Assembly: GCA_003599425.1 (NCBI GenBank)
Contig: QZKC01000052.1
Location: 1-60,880, forward strand
Reading direction: 5' to 3'
Length of the DNA: 60,880 bases
Origin: Nitrospiraceae bacterium
Lineage (GTDB): Bacteria; Nitrospirota; Thermodesulfovibrionia; UBA6902
The position numbers and the translations under genes are program-made. This document shows positions 8,003 through 15,579 of the stretch, one piece after another; position 1 is the first letter of the stretch; each line of letters begins with the position of its first letter. Below the pieces are notes generated by a model. The model was not told the origin of the DNA. It made no database searches and was given only the letters and a program-made list of their open reading frames with translations.

Positions 8003-9364
8003 TTGAATAAAAAGATTACCAAAACATTGCTCTTATTTTGCCTGATCTTGTTTACCATTGTATTTTTTTCAAAGCAAGTTTCAGCGGAAGAAACAATCAA
8101 TTACGATACGGGGTTGCAGAAGGTGCGTGACTATACGAAGACAAAGAACTTCCAGGAGGCTGAAACCTTATTGAAGGGAATGCTTTCCCGGTATCCGGAC
8201 AATTCAGAACTGCTCGAAATGTTAGGCAGGATACTTTTCTGGGAAAAGAAATATGATGAGTCCCTGACTGTGTATAAAAGGCTTCTCGAGGTCAGACCAT
8301 CTCAGAAAGCAGAAGAGGATATGAACAGGGTCATCTCGGCAAAAGAGTTACAGATAGCTCAGGAACTCCAGGACCGCGGCAATATAAAAGAAGCGGAAGA
8401 GAGGCTGAAGTTACTTTATAATTCCGGCCGCGATCGTTACTCAGCAGGCTATCAGCTCGGAATCCTGTACATAAGGCAGCGAGACTATGATGAGGCCCTA
8501 AAAATATTTTCAGAGCTGAGGACATATTATCCTGAAGATTCCGGATTTGAAGAGCTCTATCTGGAGTCGTTGATACTTACAGGCAATATTAGTATGGCTA
8601 AAGAGGGTCTCAACAGCCTTCCAGAGGACAGGAGGGCAAAGCTGCATGACAGAAGGGACGACCTTTTTTATCGGGTCAGAAGAAATTACATGATGATCGG
8701 CACTACGTGGGGAGATTACGACCAGGGGATGAAAGATGAAAGACAGCATGACGTCAAATGGAGGCAGCGAATAGCTGAAAAGACATTTGTATTCAGCTTT
8801 TCGAATATTGAGAGATTCGGGATAACAGATTCACAGGCCGGGCTTGAGATTTATTCAAAGCTCGGTGAGAAAACAAAAAGATGGGGATATCTGTCTTTTA
8901 CTGCAAGCCCCGGAGCTGACTTTCTGCCCCGCTGGACTGCCGAAGCCGCGGCCTATCAGGGGTACAGGAACCTTGATCTATCGTTGGGCTATGCGCATAT
9001 GGAATTCAACAGTTCATCAGTTGACAGGCTTATGCCCGGAATTATCGTTTACCTGCCGTACAGGCTTGCCCTGAACGAGACCCTTTTCATAAACCTGCGC
9101 AGAGGTACAACCACCCTGCTCTCTAAGATCCATTATGAGCCCAATCATAAATTCAACTGTTATTACAGTTATTCCTCCGGAAGTTCTGCGGAGGAAATAG
9201 GTTCGCTTCAGGACATCGAGAAGATCAGCACGTATTCTCACGGGGCTGAATTTGAATACAGGTTTGTAGAGCAGTTCAGCATCGGAGCAGGACTGAAATT
9301 CAGCCGCAGAGAAAACAGCTACACCCAGAACGACATCACTTTTTTCGCGAAATACTGGTGGTAA
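8003..9364 (+). CDS. TPR and YaiO-type outer-membrane beta-barrel protein
   Basis: 453 residues starting at TTG, the only credible start before the signal peptide (residues 1-28, cleaved after VSA), with AAGGA upstream. Residues 35-220 hold TPR-like helical pairs (LLEMLGRILFWEKKYDESLTVYKRLL, YQLGILYIRQRDYDEAL). Residues about 225-453 are alternating strands ending in an aromatic terminus (FFAKYWW), matching the YaiO barrel family (for example LSLGYAHMEF). This is the arrangement of PgaA-like exporters in miniature. Adjacency to a GT2 synthase suggests an exit pore for a secreted polysaccharide. Confidence 0.78.
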   Translation: MNKKITKTLLLFCLILFTIVFFSKQVSAEETINYDTGLQKVRDYTKTKNFQEAETLLKGMLSRYPDNSELLEMLGRILFWEKKYDESLTVYKRLLEVRPSQKAEEDMNRVISAKELQIAQELQDRGNIKEAEERLKLLYNSGRDRYSAGYQLGILYIRQRDYDEALKIFSELRTYYPEDSGFEELYLESLILTGNISMAKEGLNSLPEDRRAKLHDRRDDLFYRVRRNYMMIGTTWGDYDQGMKDERQHDVKWRQRIAEKTFVFSFSNIERFGITDSQAGLEIYSKLGEKTKRWGYLSFTASPGADFLPRWTAEAAAYQGYRNLDLSLGYAHMEFNSSSVDRLMPGIIVYLPYRLALNETLFINLRRGTTTLLSKIHYEPNHKFNCYYSYSSGSSAEEIGSLQDIEKISTYSHGAEFEYRFVEQFSIGAGLKFSRRENSYTQNDITFFAKYWW

Positions 9365-9365
9365 T

Positions 9366-10481
9366 ATGTATACCGCACAGGATACGATCTTCCCATACTT
9401 ACTGAAAGAATACCTGATCTATTTTATCGGATTTCTTACTGTTACCGTGCTGGCCCTTTTTTTGACCCTCATCGTTCACAAACTACATACTGAAAAAAAG
9501 GAAAGGAAGAAACGGAGATTTACTGCAGAATACAAGTCCGCTGTCTCTCAACATGTAAACTTTTATGCCCCGCTGGCTGTGTCACCTGAAAACGATCTGC
9601 AGTTCAAGGCCTTTGCAGATGTTTGCGTCGACATGCTTGCAGGCGCTTCACCGTCAGAAGCTGAGAAAATAAAGTCTCTTCTGAAAGAGCTCCAGGTAGT
9701 GGACCATTTCAAGAGAGTTGCAGCTTCCGCATCATGGACCAAAAGGTTTTACGCAGTAGAAATACTTGGGTTCTTCATGATCGATGACCTGAAGGGATTT
9801 TTCAGAGAAGTTCTCATCAGGGACAGCAGCCGGGAAGTGAGATCAAGGGCTTTATGGGCGTTGAGCCTTATCGCGGATAAAGAGGATATTGAACTTATCA
9901 CCCGGCTTCTTGCAACAGATATCTCAAATTCTTCAAAGTTCAATGTGTATATCTATTCGAACGTAATCAGTTCATGCAGGAAGCGGGGAATACAGGACTC
10001 TGTGACAGATTTTATAAAGGGCATGAAAGAAGATCAGGCTATGCCTATCATTCTTAAAAGAGATTTGATCGAGGCGTGCGGGGTTTCGGGACTTAAAGAA
10101 GCCGCTGGTTTGATCATCGGTTATTTTTCCTCACATCAGCATGATTCCCTCATGAAGATCGCCTGCCTTCGGGGGTTAGGCGCACTCGGCAGCCTGAATG
10201 CTGGGATCATAATGAACAACCTTACTGACAAAGACTGGAGGGTCCGCGCAGTTGCTGCAAAGGCTTCACATACGCCTGAGGATACCGTCATATCAGAATT
10301 ACAGAAACTGCTCTATGATCCTGTTTATATCGTAAGAATAAATTCAGCGAGGGCCCTGTCCAGATCAGGAACAAAAGGTTCATTGATACTCGAAAGAGAA
10401 CGGAATTCAGAGGACAGATTCGTGAGGGATACGGCGCGTTTTATACTGGAAGAGGCGGAGGGCAGATGTTTGAAAGTGTAA
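9366..10481 (+). CDS. membrane-anchored HEAT-repeat protein
   Basis: 371 residues, starting 1 bp after the YaiO gene stop. One transmembrane helix (residues 14-39) is followed by a basic stretch (KKERKKRR) and about 300 residues of helical pairs with HEAT/PBS-lyase-like repeats (VRSRALWALSLIA, DWRVRAVAAKAS, VRINSARALSRSG). The basic residues after the helix place the repeats in the cytoplasm by the positive-inside rule. A scaffold or regulatory partner of the glycosyltransferase is inferred from its place in the operon. Confidence 0.72.
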   Translation: MYTAQDTIFPYLLKEYLIYFIGFLTVTVLALFLTLIVHKLHTEKKERKKRRFTAEYKSAVSQHVNFYAPLAVSPENDLQFKAFADVCVDMLAGASPSEAEKIKSLLKELQVVDHFKRVAASASWTKRFYAVEILGFFMIDDLKGFFREVLIRDSSREVRSRALWALSLIADKEDIELITRLLATDISNSSKFNVYIYSNVISSCRKRGIQDSVTDFIKGMKEDQAMPIILKRDLIEACGVSGLKEAAGLIIGYFSSHQHDSLMKIACLRGLGALGSLNAGIIMNNLTDKDWRVRAVAAKASHTPEDTVISELQKLLYDPVYIVRINSARALSRSGTKGSLILERERNSEDRFVRDTARFILEEAEGRCLKV

Positions 10482-11884
10482 CTGCTTTTTTATGGTATTT
10501 CCAGATCGTGATACTCATATATTTTGTCATAGCCAATGGCACATACACTCTCTTTACACTGCTCTCGCTCAGAGACATCACTAAATATGCCTCCATCGTA
10601 ACGCGCCATAACATAAACACCCTTTTGTCGGGTGTGTTCTATAAGCCGTTATCCATAATTGTCCCCGCATATAATGAGGAAGCTACAATAGCAACAAGCA
10701 TAACATCGCTCCTTTCGCTCCAATACCCGGAATATGAGGTCATCGTTGTCAATGACGGGTCCACGGACGATACAATGGCTAAACTGATAGAGACTTTCAA
10801 GCTTGTAAAAATTGACAGGGTAACAAGGCTGAATTTAATTCACAAACCTGTCCGTGAGATTTATGTCTCTCTCAATTACCCGAATCTCCTCATCTTGAAC
10901 AAGGAAAGGGGAGGAAAGGCTGACGCGCTGAATGCCGGGATCAATGCCTCAACTTTTCCGCTCTTCTGCAGTATTGACGCCGACTCCCTGCTCGAGAATG
11001 AAGCCCTTTTGAGGGCAGCACGTCTTTTTGTCGAAGATAAAAGGGTTATCGCCACCGGTGGTATTGTGAGGGTACTGAACGGTTCGAGGATCGAAAACGG
11101 GGCAGTGACTGAAATACTTGCACCAAAAAAGATGATCGAATGCTTCCAGGCCGTGGAATACATAAAAGGTTTCCTGTCGGGCAGGACCGCGTGGAATTAT
11201 TTCGGAAGCCTCCTCATTATATCAGGTGCTTTTGGGATCTTCAGGAAAGACGTAGTGCTTGCGATAAAAGGATACAGGGAAACGGTCGGAGAAGATATGG
11301 ACCTCGTGGTAAGGCTCCACAAACACTGCCGCGAACAGAAGATCCCATATAAGATTATGTTTGTTCCTGATCCCATATGTTTTACGCAGGTACCGTCTGA
11401 CATGAAATCACTCCTGGACCAGCGGAACCGATGGCACCGGGGGCTGATAGACAGTCTGTTATACAGTAAAAAGATGTTCCTGAACCCCAGATACGGTGCA
11501 GTCGGCATATTAGGATATCTGTATTTCTGCCTTCTGGAGGGACTGGGCCCTATAGTGGAATTTTTAGGGTATGTCGGATTTATTCTGTTTTTCCTCTTCG
11601 GCTATATAAACAGTGATTTTGCGCTGCTGTTTTTTGTGGTGGCAGTGCTCTGGGGCATGTGGATAAATATCGGTTCTGTGCTGCTGGATGACATCCTGTA
11701 TAAACGGTATAAGCAAGTGAAGGACCTTACGAAACTGTGCCTGTACGGATTTTTCGAGATGCTCGGATACAGGCAGATCATAACCATTGAACGCATGCTT
11801 GCCACGTTTATGTTCTGGAGGAAGAGCTGGGGCAAGGCCAAACGTCAAAAGTTAAGGATGAACGAAACCCATGGGCATACTTAA
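10466..11884 (+). CDS. processive family 2 glycosyltransferase (PgaC/YaiP-like)
   Basis: 472 residues overlapping the previous gene by 16 bp. There is an N-terminal membrane helix, then a GT-A domain with IIVPAYNEE, VVNDGSTDD, SIDADS, the acidic ED pair in VGEDMDLVVRLH, and QRNRW (the QxxRW hallmark of processive synthases). At least three more membrane helices follow. Such enzymes polymerise UDP-sugars at the cytoplasmic face and extrude the chain. The closest types are PgaC/IcaA and hyaluronan-like synthases, so the product is likely a beta-linked exopolysaccharide, possibly amino-sugar based. The sugar is unknown. Confidence 0.86.
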   Translation: MFESVTAFLWYFQIVILIYFVIANGTYTLFTLLSLRDITKYASIVTRHNINTLLSGVFYKPLSIIVPAYNEEATIATSITSLLSLQYPEYEVIVVNDGSTDDTMAKLIETFKLVKIDRVTRLNLIHKPVREIYVSLNYPNLLILNKERGGKADALNAGINASTFPLFCSIDADSLLENEALLRAARLFVEDKRVIATGGIVRVLNGSRIENGAVTEILAPKKMIECFQAVEYIKGFLSGRTAWNYFGSLLIISGAFGIFRKDVVLAIKGYRETVGEDMDLVVRLHKHCREQKIPYKIMFVPDPICFTQVPSDMKSLLDQRNRWHRGLIDSLLYSKKMFLNPRYGAVGILGYLYFCLLEGLGPIVEFLGYVGFILFFLFGYINSDFALLFFVVAVLWGMWINIGSVLLDDILYKRYKQVKDLTKLCLYGFFEMLGYRQIITIERMLATFMFWRKSWGKAKRQKLRMNETHGHT

Positions 11885-12392
11885 AAAAATATTTTATCTC
11901 TTGCCGAGGCTTATACTTTTTTCCATCTTTGGAGTCTATGCAGTCTTTGCGCTCCTGTCATATTTTGATTATATCGAGCGGTTCCTGTTCCCTCTCCATT
12001 TTATCCAGGGAGAAGTTCAGAAACTCGATGATAATATCCTCCTCGGCCCCTATCCTCACTTTGACGAACTCAAGAAACTGCAAAAGGAGACCGGAATCAA
12101 CACTGTCATCAGCCTGCTGAACGACAGCCTGCCGCAGGAAAAGGCCCTTCTCAACCGGGAAAGAAAAATAGCAGAGAGACTGGGGATAGACCTCTACAGT
12201 TATCCCATGACGTACTTCAATTTAAACGGGACGCATAACCGCCGCAATGCCGAAGAGATCAGCGCTCTGGTCAGGAAAATAAATGGGAGCAAGATATATA
12301 TCCACTGCTATCTCGGCAGGCACAGGGTAAATTTTGTCAGAGACAATCTGATAAAGGCGGGGCTGGGACGTGAAGTTTCGGCTCACAATTGA
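11871..12392 (+). CDS. membrane-anchored dual-specificity/tyrosine phosphatase-like protein
   Basis: 173 residues, starting 14 bp inside the glycosyltransferase gene. A transmembrane helix (residues 8-30) precedes a small DSP fold. ILLGPYPHFDELKKLQ resembles the start of DSP domains, and HCYLGRHR fits the HCx5R phosphatase signature, although the usual glycines of the loop are partly replaced. Its place as last gene of the synthase operon suggests control of polymerisation by dephosphorylating a partner, or a bound phosphate-sensing role. Catalysis is plausible but unproven. Confidence 0.7.
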   Translation: MGILKKIFYLLPRLILFSIFGVYAVFALLSYFDYIERFLFPLHFIQGEVQKLDDNILLGPYPHFDELKKLQKETGINTVISLLNDSLPQEKALLNRERKIAERLGIDLYSYPMTYFNLNGTHNRRNAEEISALVRKINGSKIYIHCYLGRHRVNFVRDNLIKAGLGREVSAHN

Positions 12393-12406
12393 CTATACTG
12401 CCTCTT

Positions 12407-12484
12407 TTATTTCACAGAAGCAAAATTGTGTATAGCGAGTATAATTGCAAAAATAATTCCTGCTGATACTGATATGAAGATCAT
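12407..12484 (-). CDS. candidate 25-residue hydrophobic peptide
   Basis: On the minus strand GAGGGGGAACAAC precedes an ATG opening a 25-codon frame (MIFISVSAGIIFAIILAIH, then NFASVK). The product is a single hydrophobic helix with a lysine end, the form of small membrane subunits such as KdpF or CydX. It matches none that I can name. It is too short for statistical support and no partner gene lies next to it. Confidence 0.28.
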   Translation of the reverse strand: MIFISVSAGIIFAIILAIHNFASVK

Positions 12485-12802
12485 GTTGTTCCCCCTCGTG
12501 GTCTGTCTTCTCTTTCAGGAGAAGTTTCCAGATGGCAGTGAATACACCTCAGGTTACATTTATAACCAACATTTACCTGAAGGCAGAGACATCTTTAGCT
12601 GTAAGAGGGTAGTGTCCGGTTTCCTTGAGTTTTTGATCAAAGGTATTCATGGGAATTCAATATACTGCAGTTACTGAATGCAAATTTTATGCTTTGTAGA
12701 ATATTGAAATAATCTTTTAAGAATCAGATGAATAATGAAAAGCTGCCTGAAGTAAACTGATCAATAGCTGAGCATTCTGCTCACTCTTTGAACAGGGGGA
12801 TA
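12485..12802. other. intergenic region without a recognised gene
   Basis: The 83-codon plus-strand ORF here (12426-12677) has no ribosome binding site and no family resemblance. A TGAGCA-TTC-TGCTCA hairpin (12769-12783) lies beyond the stop of the last permease gene and may form the operon 3' end. I see nothing else definite. Confidence 0.4.
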
Positions 12803-13576
12803 TTATTTCTGAGTTATGAGCAGTCTCTTGATAGGTTTGGGGATCGGCAGCAGGACAAGGTCCTGTCTGCATATCTCCGGCTTGTAAGATTCGTAGTCAA
12901 GTATCCCCAATTTTTTCTCAAGCATCTGCGAAGCTATCGAGAGGAGATAGCAGGATATCCAGAATCCTATTGCCATACAGATATATGCTGCATAGATCCT
13001 GTTGGGCTGACGCTGGCTTATGATGACGCCTGTCCGTGTCATGTCTACGATGCCGACGATATAAACAATAGATGTGCTCTTGTACAGAGAGTTGAAAAAG
13101 CTGACAAACGATGGGAGCATCTTTTTGAAGGCCTGGGGCAAAATGACGAGTTTTACCGCCTGGTAGCGCGTCATGCCTGTTGACAGTGCGGCCTCCATCT
13201 GTCCGAACGGAACTGCCAATATGCCGGCCCTGACTATTTCCGCCTGGTAGGCGGATGCATATACTGAAAGGGAAATGATAGCGCACCAGAAGAGCGGTAT
13301 CCGTGCGCCAACAACAGGAAGGAAGAAATAAAACCAGAAAAGAAGCAGCAGCAGAGGAGTTGATCTGATCACATCGACATAAAGGCCGCAGGGGTACCGC
13401 AGATATCTCCTGCAAGACGTCCGGCCCAGCCCGAACAGAATACCAAAGAACAGTCCGATCACAATGGAGAGCACCGCAAGGATAATGTTCATGGACAACC
13501 CTGTCAGCGGGCCGTTCGGGTATGCGCCGATAAGGTAATATCTCCAGTTGCCAAGTTGTTCGATCAGGAATTCCAT
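12803..13576 (-). CDS. polar amino-acid ABC transporter permease
   Basis: 257 residues of the HisM/GlnP type with about five membrane segments. The cytoplasmic coupling loop (AALSTGMTRYQAVKLVILPQ) fits the EAA motif and contacts the ATPase. It is the last of three transport genes, 1 bp after the other permease, with which it would form the heterodimeric inner-membrane channel. No ATP-binding gene follows, so the ATPase must be encoded elsewhere or shared. Confidence 0.9.
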   Translation of the reverse strand: MEFLIEQLGNWRYYLIGAYPNGPLTGLSMNIILAVLSIVIGLFFGILFGLGRTSCRRYLRYPCGLYVDVIRSTPLLLLLFWFYFFLPVVGARIPLFWCAIISLSVYASAYQAEIVRAGILAVPFGQMEAALSTGMTRYQAVKLVILPQAFKKMLPSFVSFFNSLYKSTSIVYIVGIVDMTRTGVIISQRQPNRIYAAYICMAIGFWISCYLLSIASQMLEKKLGILDYESYKPEICRQDLVLLPIPKPIKRLLITQK

Positions 13577-13577
13577 A

Positions 13578-14315
13578 TTATGTCCTCATTTGAGTGATAC
13601 TGGTAACATCGATATTCAGCCACCTCTCAAGGCGGATCATAAGCACTGCAAGGGTGAGGGACAGGCCGATATAAAAACCCGTTGCGAGAAGCGTAACTTC
13701 AAGGCCGCGAAACGTGATAGACTCCACCTGCTGTGTGGCCCATGTCAGTTCAGGGGCTGCTATGGCCATGCAGAGAGAGCTGTTTTTGAAATTATGGATC
13801 ATACGCGTTCCCAGAGGAGGGAGCACGGTCCTGAATGCCATAGGAAGGATTATGTACCGTATCTGCTGAAACCTGTTGAGGCCGGTAGATACCGCTGCCT
13901 CAATATGGCCTCTCGGTACACTGAGGATACCTGTCCTTACAATGTCTGAGACATATGCGGAATTATCAATAGTAAGCCCCAGTATTCCTGCTACGACCGA
14001 ATAATACGTATATTGATTTAATGTTTCGGTGAGGCCGAAAGGGAGCATCTGAGGAAAAACAAAATAGAAGAATAAAAGCCAGAACAGCCCGGGGATGTTT
14101 CGCACGGTCTCCACATACATTCTGGCGGGCAAGTTAAGGAATTTGAAGCGCGAGGTGCGCATGATGGCAAGGATGGTCCCGGCGATGAGGGATAGAGCAG
14201 TCGTCACTATGGCGATCAGGAAGGTAAGCTTTACGCCGGTTATCAGCCAGCCTGCAAAGGGTTCTCTGAACGGAATGCTCCAGTCGAAGTCATATCGGAG
14301 GTTCAGGATCTTCAT
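13578..14315 (-). CDS. polar amino-acid ABC transporter permease
   Basis: 245 residues, paralogous to the next gene, with the coupling motif EAAVSTGLNRFQQIRYIILP and about five membrane helices. It pairs with the 12803-13576 permease. It is separated from the binding-protein gene by 186 bp holding a strong hairpin and a GTAGGGG-type palindrome, which would let the binding protein be made in excess over the membrane parts. Confidence 0.9.
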   Translation of the reverse strand: MKILNLRYDFDWSIPFREPFAGWLITGVKLTFLIAIVTTALSLIAGTILAIMRTSRFKFLNLPARMYVETVRNIPGLFWLLFFYFVFPQMLPFGLTETLNQYTYYSVVAGILGLTIDNSAYVSDIVRTGILSVPRGHIEAAVSTGLNRFQQIRYIILPMAFRTVLPPLGTRMIHNFKNSSLCMAIAAPELTWATQQVESITFRGLEVTLLATGFYIGLSLTLAVLMIRLERWLNIDVTSITQMRT

Positions 14316-14422
14316 TTGTTAAGTTTCAATTCAAGAATCCAAAAAGTCAGGTGATAGAAATTGGCTGTTGGTTTTTAAAGATATAAAATATTACCCTGAC
14401 AACGGTATGAAATGCAAATCAT

Positions 14423-14454
14423 AAACGGCACGGACCTTTTGTTCCGTGCCGTTT
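14423..14454 (-). terminator. intra-operon hairpin between binding protein and permease genes
   Basis: A perfect 12-bp stem (AAACGGCACGGA with its complement) around an 8-nt loop, without a following T-run on the minus strand. This position in ABC operons commonly limits read-through or protects the upstream message. It is read here as an attenuating or stabilising hairpin rather than a full terminator. Confidence 0.6.
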
Positions 14455-14467
14455 GTCTGTAAAGTCT

Positions 14468-14495
14468 GTACGGGCATATTGCAATACGCCCTTAC
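14468..14495. repeat. GTAGGGG-family palindrome, copy 2 (degenerate)
   Basis: A 28-nt inverted repeat with 12 of 14 pairs intact (GTAcGGGCaTATTGC and partner), beside the stop of the binding-protein gene. Its outer arms match the palindromes at 7069 and 38245. Confidence 0.6.
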
Positions 14496-14501
14496 TCAAT
14501 C

Positions 14502-15368
14502 TCAATCAGGCCATATGTAAAGCATATCGCCGAAAGTATCCTTCGGCAATCTTGGCCGTGCATTTATCGGGAGGGGAGAAATACCCTTCGGGCCGAACCA
14601 TTTCTGGTAAATTTTTTCATATGATCCGTCTTTGAGTATATCCTGGAGGACAAAGCTTACTTTGTCTCTCCATTTGCTGTCATCAGGCGGTACGCCGATG
14701 CCATAAAGGCCCGGGCTCCATATTGCGCCGCCGACTGCTTCATATTCCTCGCCAAGGCTGCCTGCTACTGCAGCCAATATCTGTGCGTCCTGTGAATATG
14801 AGTCGATCTTGCCCTGTTTCAACGCAAGAAATCCTTCCGCACTGTTCTGGAAAGAAAGCATTTCCGGTTTCTTGTCCGTGTACTTGGCAATCTCCTGCGG
14901 AGCCGCAATGAATGCATTGGACCCCTGATCAACTCCTATCTTCTTCCCGCCAAGGTCTTTTATTGATTTGAATTTGCCTTTTTTGGAATAAAATATCTTG
15001 CCTGTCCAGAAATACGGCGGCTCAGCATAATCCATCTGCTCATCGCGGCTTCTGGTATGGCTTATGTTTGCAAGGGAAATGTCGATCGACCTGTTCGCAA
15101 GAAACGCGATCCTTGTTTTATTGTCTACAAGAACCCTTTCTACTTTTACTCCAAGTTTTTCTGCTATCACAGTTCCGAGGTCCACATCAAATCCGACCCA
15201 TTCACCTTTGTCATCGATATAATTCATGGGTGGGGTCGCATTTCCATGCCCTATGCGCACGGTGCCCCTCTTTGTCACTTCATTGAGGAGGCTTTCTCCT
15301 GCCGCATATGAAATAAGCGACATGAGAAAAAGTACAGATAACAGCGCTACCAAACAACTTTTTTTCAT
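14502..15368 (-). CDS. amino-acid ABC transporter periplasmic binding protein
   Basis: 288 residues of the SBP_bac_3 family. A signal peptide (1-22, cleaved at SYAAG) precedes the ligand domain: RGTVRIGHGNATPPMNYID, GEWVGFDVDLGTVIAEKLG, and NRSIDISLANISHTRSRDEQMDYAEPPY. AAAGGAG precedes the ATG. The likely ligands are polar or acidic amino acids, but specificity cannot be read. A sigma-54 promoter and upstream dyad precede it, downstream of the NtrC-type regulator gene. Confidence 0.92.
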   Translation of the reverse strand: MKKSCLVALLSVLFLMSLISYAAGESLLNEVTKRGTVRIGHGNATPPMNYIDDKGEWVGFDVDLGTVIAEKLGVKVERVLVDNKTRIAFLANRSIDISLANISHTRSRDEQMDYAEPPYFWTGKIFYSKKGKFKSIKDLGGKKIGVDQGSNAFIAAPQEIAKYTDKKPEMLSFQNSAEGFLALKQGKIDSYSQDAQILAAVAGSLGEEYEAVGGAIWSPGLYGIGVPPDDSKWRDKVSFVLQDILKDGSYEKIYQKWFGPKGISPLPINARPRLPKDTFGDMLYIWPD

Positions 15369-15481
15369 TCTACTGCTCCTTTCGTTTTGAGGCCTTGATT
15401 AAAGGCTTAAAATAAGCCTGGTGAGAGAATATATGAGTTGGAAAACAGAGAGTCATCATATGGAATCAGCAAACTGTACAC

Positions 15482-15498
15482 TGCAATGTTGATGCCAA
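15482..15498 (-). promoter_or_regulatory. sigma-54 (RpoN) promoter for the ABC uptake operon
   Basis: The minus strand reads TTGGCATCAACATTGCA. The GG of the -24 element and the GC of the -12 element are exactly 10 nt apart, and TGGCA and TTGCA match the RpoN consensus. It lies about 115 bp upstream of the binding-protein ATG and just downstream of the gene for a sigma-54 activator, the only place such a promoter would be expected. Confidence 0.75.
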
Positions 15499-15556
15499 TC
15501 GCGTTTTTTTGAATTTAAATGAAAATTTTGTATGCGGATGGTTCAGAGCTGTGCAG

Positions 15557-15579
15557 AAACTGAACATTATGTTCAGTTT
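15557..15579. promoter_or_regulatory. candidate upstream activator site (23-bp palindrome)
   Basis: Perfect 11-bp arms AAACTGAACAT around one T, overlapping the regulator stop codon. The centre is about 96 bp upstream of the predicted start of the sigma-54 transcript, a typical distance for NtrC-family enhancers. A further GTTCAG half-site occurs at 15541. No T-run follows on the minus strand, which argues against a simple terminator. Confidence 0.65.

Noticed and set aside
12426-12677. 83-residue ORF in the gap after the phosphatase gene
   Set aside because: No ribosome binding site, no conserved motif, and codon use unlike genes; left as non-coding.
12788-13183. 131-residue plus-strand ORF
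   Set aside because: Shadow of the permease gene on the opposite strand, which has clear family motifs.
15557-15579. Palindrome after the NtrC-type gene as a simple terminator
   Set aside because: The stem lacks a following T-run on the minus strand and sits at enhancer distance from the sigma-54 promoter, so a regulator site is the better reading.
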